Positions 61,718 through 64,000 of a stretch of DNA of 64,000 nt are shown one piece after another. A program made the translations under genes and the position numbers. Below the pieces are notes generated by a model. The model was not told the DNA's origin and did no database searches. It was given only the letters and a program-made list of their open reading frames with translations. The stretch is from Marinobacterium aestuarii. GTDB taxonomy: Bacteria; Pseudomonadota; Gammaproteobacteria; Pseudomonadales; Balneatricaceae. Position 1 is the first letter of the stretch. Every line of letters starts with the position of its first letter. The DNA lies in the NCBI RefSeq assembly GCF_001651805.1, contig NZ_CP015839.1, positions 3,472,001 through 3,536,000 of the forward strand, read 5' to 3'.

Positions 61718-62239
61718 TCAGGCCAGCTGCTGCTCAGCGTCCAGGTTAGTGAAACGCCCGGCGGCGAAAACCAGCGGATGCGCATCGCCCTGCTCAACAT
61801 GCAGCACCTCACCCACCAGCATCAGGTGGTCGCCCAAGGGCACAAAACGGTACAGCTTGCAGCTAATCCAGGCACAGGCATCGGCGATCAACAGCGGCGC
61901 GTCCTCACCGCCTTCAGGCCCTGGCCGACAATCAAGGCCGGCAAACTTGTCTATGCCGCGAGTAGCGAAACGCTTTGCCAGTGCAGCCTGCTGCAGACTC
62001 AACACCGACAGACTGAAGAAGCGGCAATGGGCAAAATCAGCGAAGCTGGCAGCCTTCAGATCAAGGCACCAGCCCAGCAACGGTGGATCAAGAGAGATTG
62101 AAACCAGGCTGTTGATCGTCATGCCCCTGGGCTGTTTATCAAGACCCGTGGCCGTTACCACCGATACGCCGGTTGGATAGGTGCTCAGCGTCTTGCGTAG
62201 ATCGCTGCTATCAATAGGCCTTTTTATTATTCTGCACAT
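61718..62239 (-). CDS. Flavin reductase (two-component monooxygenase partner)
   Basis: 173 residues, DIM6/NTAB fold. LRKTLSTYPTGVSVVTATGLDKQPRGMTINSLVSISLDPPLLGWCLD (~14-60) is the HpaC/flavin-reductase signature, with FFSLSVLSLQQAALAKRFA (~73-91). Start ATG has GGAGG eight bases before. Supplies reduced FMN or FAD to the oxygenase encoded downstream. Divergent from the HxlR regulator, with candidate operators between. Confidence 0.9.
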   Translation of the reverse strand: MCRIIKRPIDSSDLRKTLSTYPTGVSVVTATGLDKQPRGMTINSLVSISLDPPLLGWCLDLKAASFADFAHCRFFSLSVLSLQQAALAKRFATRGIDKFAGLDCRPGPEGGEDAPLLIADACAWISCKLYRFVPLGDHLMLVGEVLHVEQGDAHPLVFAAGRFTNLDAEQQLA

Positions 62240-62330
62240 GATGGCGCCTCCGGTTTACTCTGTAACTTGCATGCTGTTCAGGTTAATCCACCGGGGCTTT
62301 TTATAATGCTTCAAAAACAGCAGGAACCAG

Positions 62331-62361
62331 CTACAGTTTTTGTAGCAACTAACTACTGTAG
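62331..62361. promoter_or_regulatory. Twin CTAC/GTAG palindromes between flavin reductase and HxlR genes
   Basis: CTACAGTTTTTGTAG (62331-62345, 5-base arms) and CTACTGTAG (62353-62361, 4-base arms) lie in the 179-base divergent region. They are candidate binding sites for the HxlR-type regulator encoded at 62419. Confidence 0.5.
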
Positions 62362-62418
62362 ATAAAGCTGACTACCGGAAAACCTGACCTGCCAGGCTGT
62401 CTAAACAAGGGGTACACC

Positions 62419-63114
62419 GTGAGCTATTACCAATTTTGCCCCATTGCCAAAGCCATGGAAGTGCTGGGCGAACGCTGGACTCTGCTGCTGGTAAGGGAAC
62501 TGCTGATGGGCTCGACCCGGTTCAACGCCTTTCAGCGCGGACTCTGTCAAATGTCACCGAGCCTGCTGACCAAGCGCCTGGGAAGCCTTGAGGAAGCCGG
62601 ACTTATAGTGCGCAAACGCATTCCAGGTCAGCGGGGATTCGAGTATTTTCCGACCGAGGCCTGCAGGGACCTGATGCCCGTCATCGAACAGATCGGTCAC
62701 TGGGGCATGCGCTGGGCGCGCAATCAGCTCATCGAAGAGGATTATGACCTCGAACTGCTGATGATCTATCTGCAACGCAGCATCTGTCCAGACCGGCTGA
62801 TCGGCAATGAAACCGTTATTCGCTTCAACTTCAAAGACGTCAAGGAGTACCCCAGCTGGTGGATAGTCGTGAAGGGAGCGGATGTCGATGTCTGTGTGCA
62901 TGATCCCGGCAAAGAGGTGGATGTGTATTTCAACGTCGGCCTGAAAACCATGTGCCAGTTGTGGATGGGCGACATCAGCTACAAAAGGGCTATTTCCGAG
63001 GGACGGCTGCAACTGGTGGGGCATTCCGAGCTGACCAAGCATGTCGAGCACTGGCTCAAACCAAGCATTTTCGCCGGCATCCCGGACGCCCGGGAGATCA
63101 TGGAACCCGCCTGA
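62419..63114 (+). CDS. HxlR-family regulator with C-terminal SCP2-like domain
   Basis: 231 residues; GTG start with AAGGGG six bases upstream. N-terminal winged helix HxlR domain: CPIAKAMEVLGERWTLLLVRELLMGSTRFNAFQRGLCQMSPSLLTKRLGSLEEAGLIVR (~7-65), with the conserved Cys at position 7. The C-terminal half (~125-220) is unusual in HxlR proteins and looks like a SCP2-type lipid-binding domain (RFNFKDVKEYPSWWIVVKGADVDVCVHDPGKEVDVYFN). Divergent from the oxygenase-reductase pair, so it is probably their ligand-responsive regulator. Confidence 0.9.
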   Translation: MSYYQFCPIAKAMEVLGERWTLLLVRELLMGSTRFNAFQRGLCQMSPSLLTKRLGSLEEAGLIVRKRIPGQRGFEYFPTEACRDLMPVIEQIGHWGMRWARNQLIEEDYDLELLMIYLQRSICPDRLIGNETVIRFNFKDVKEYPSWWIVVKGADVDVCVHDPGKEVDVYFNVGLKTMCQLWMGDISYKRAISEGRLQLVGHSELTKHVEHWLKPSIFAGIPDAREIMEPA

Positions 63115-63205
63115 GAAACGGGGAGCGGACGGATGCTTGTCGGGCCTGTATTGATCTGCGGCGCATAATGACGACCCCCGGTATCATCCAATTCCCCGGC
63201 GACGC

Positions 63206-64000
63206 CTATTCCGAACTCCCGTGTTGATCCACGAAGTCCCACAGGGCCAATGGGTCTAGCGGGCGGCTGTAGTAATAACCCTGGATGTGGTGACAGCCGT
63301 GCTTGAGCAGAAAGTCGAGCTGCTCGCTGGTTTCCACACCTTCGGCCAGCACCCCAATGCCCAGACTGCGGCACATCACGATAATCGCCTTGACGATCGC
63401 CTCGTCATCCCTGTCCTTGCCTATGTCGCGTACAAAGCTCTGATCTATTTTCAGGGTGTTGATGGGCAAGCGTTTAAGGTAACTCAGTGAGGAGTAACCG
63501 GTGCCGAAATCATCCATCGACAGGCTGATACCCCGCTCGCGCAATTGAATCAGCTTGCTGATGGTCAGCTCCGGCTGGCGAATCACGAAGCTTTCAGTGA
63601 TTTCCAGATCAAGCAGGGTCGGCGGCAAACCTGAATGCGCCAGCGCAGCGTCTACCTCCTGCAACAGACCCTCGTGGGCTATTTGCGGACCGGCAAGATT
63701 CACCCCCAGGCGAATCGGAATCATGCCCTCACCTTGCCACTGCGCCATTTGCCGACAGGCCTCGTTCAACACCCAGCGCCCCAGCGGCACAATCAGCCCC
63801 ATTTCCTCGGCCAGCGGAATAAAGCGCCCGGGGGACACAGCACCAAACTCGGGATGCTGCCAGCGCACCAGCGCCTCCATGCCACAGACAAGGCCACTGA
63901 GGGCATCCACCTTGGGTTGATACTGCAGGGTAAAATCGCCCCTATCCGTTGCCCGACGCAACTCGTTGCCCAGCGCAAAGCGCTCTACCCGCACACTGCC
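63206..64000 (-). CDS. EAL-domain c-di-GMP phosphodiesterase, C-terminal part (cut by window edge)
   Basis: The frame runs off the right edge of the window, so only the C-terminal ~264 residues are present. EAL domain: MEALVRWQHPEFGAVSPGRFIPLAEEMGLI, VNLAGPQ, LDLEITES, SMDDFGTGYSSLSYLKRLPINTLKIDQSFVRDI, GIGVLAEGVETSEQLDFLLKHGCHHIQGYYYSRPL. Catalytic Glu and metal-binding Asp residues (EAL, ES, DDFG, ExVE) are conserved, so it should hydrolyse c-di-GMP. The sequence before the domain (RFALGNELRRATDRGDFTLQYQP) is typical of the linker after GGDEF, so a GGDEF-EAL protein is likely. Confidence 0.93.
   Translation of the reverse strand, partial: GSVRVERFALGNELRRATDRGDFTLQYQPKVDALSGLVCGMEALVRWQHPEFGAVSPGRFIPLAEEMGLIVPLGRWVLNEACRQMAQWQGEGMIPIRLGVNLAGPQIAHEGLLQEVDAALAHSGLPPTLLDLEITESFVIRQPELTISKLIQLRERGISLSMDDFGTGYSSLSYLKRLPINTLKIDQSFVRDIGKDRDDEAIVKAIIVMCRSLGIGVLAEGVETSEQLDFLLKHGCHHIQGYYYSRPLDPLALWDFVDQHGSSE

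Overview
The window reads as chromosomal core and light accessory DNA of a marine-type gammaproteobacterium. The protein set (TmcA, MetE with a MetR-type site, YcjX/YcjF, TrmN6, QueF, PA2817-family, DUF3461, DUF1285, DUF3565) suggests an Oceanospirillales/Marinobacterium-like lineage, but no rRNA or other taxonomic marker is present, so this is inference. Genes are densely packed on both strands, with many ATGA or TGATG start/stop overlaps. No prophage, CRISPR array, tRNA or rRNA was seen.

Region 1-16 kb is dominated by methionine metabolism. It holds zinc methionine synthase metE behind a perfect MetR-type palindrome and a nearly complete methionine salvage route: mtnK and mtnA (divergent), mtnBCD (operon), and a YbdL-type aminotransferase overlapping a YafV-type omega-amidase. 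Only the MTA/SAH nucleosidase is missing. Between these lie a DUF924 protein, a secreted protein of unknown family, an EF-hand peptide, a Cys4 zinc-ribbon protein and gamma-glutamyltransferase.

Region 15.9-20.2 kb is a five-gene minus-strand operon of the Zrg zinc-uptake type: a His-rich ZrgA/DUF2796 protein, ABC ATPase, FtsX/MacB-like permease, DUF3299 protein and nucleoside-gate membrane protein. A strong Zur-like palindrome lies upstream. From 20.3 to 32 kb follow ycjX-ycjF, GIY-YIG, trmN6, an Lrp regulator, DUF proteins, a MetF-like protein, a retropepsin-like protease, YciH, a dGTPase-like protein, and a DUF692 (MNIO)/DUF2063 pair with no recognisable precursor peptide.

Region 32-42.7 kb is a coherent photo-oxidative stress regulon: ECF sigma with a ChrR-type anti-sigma, YbgA and photolyase on one side; an FAD oxidoreductase, DUF1365, cyclopropane synthase and MFS transporter on the other; and a DUF6134-SDR-SnoaL operon further right. 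All three transcription units have a similar ECF-type promoter (TGATCC-like, 16-17 bases, CGTA).

Region 43-50.6 kb carries a cyclophilin, a copper ATPase with a separate small HMA protein, a YdjA nitroreductase, a YiiD-type thioesterase, queF and a YadGH exporter. Region 51-55.7 kb is the most unusual. It encodes a LodA/GoxA-like (cysteine tryptophylquinone) oxidoreductase, its LodB-like flavoprotein, and upstream a secreted protein with a single CxxCH haem motif. The right end has an orphan sensor kinase, an SLC13/TrkA-C permease, a DUF1127 microprotein, a probable two-component flavin monooxygenase with an HxlR regulator, and a cut-off EAL-domain protein. Two different non-coding elements with perfect terminal inverted repeats (4401-4826 and 57954-58223) look like MITEs or dispersed repeats; the second lies exactly at the stop codon of the permease gene.
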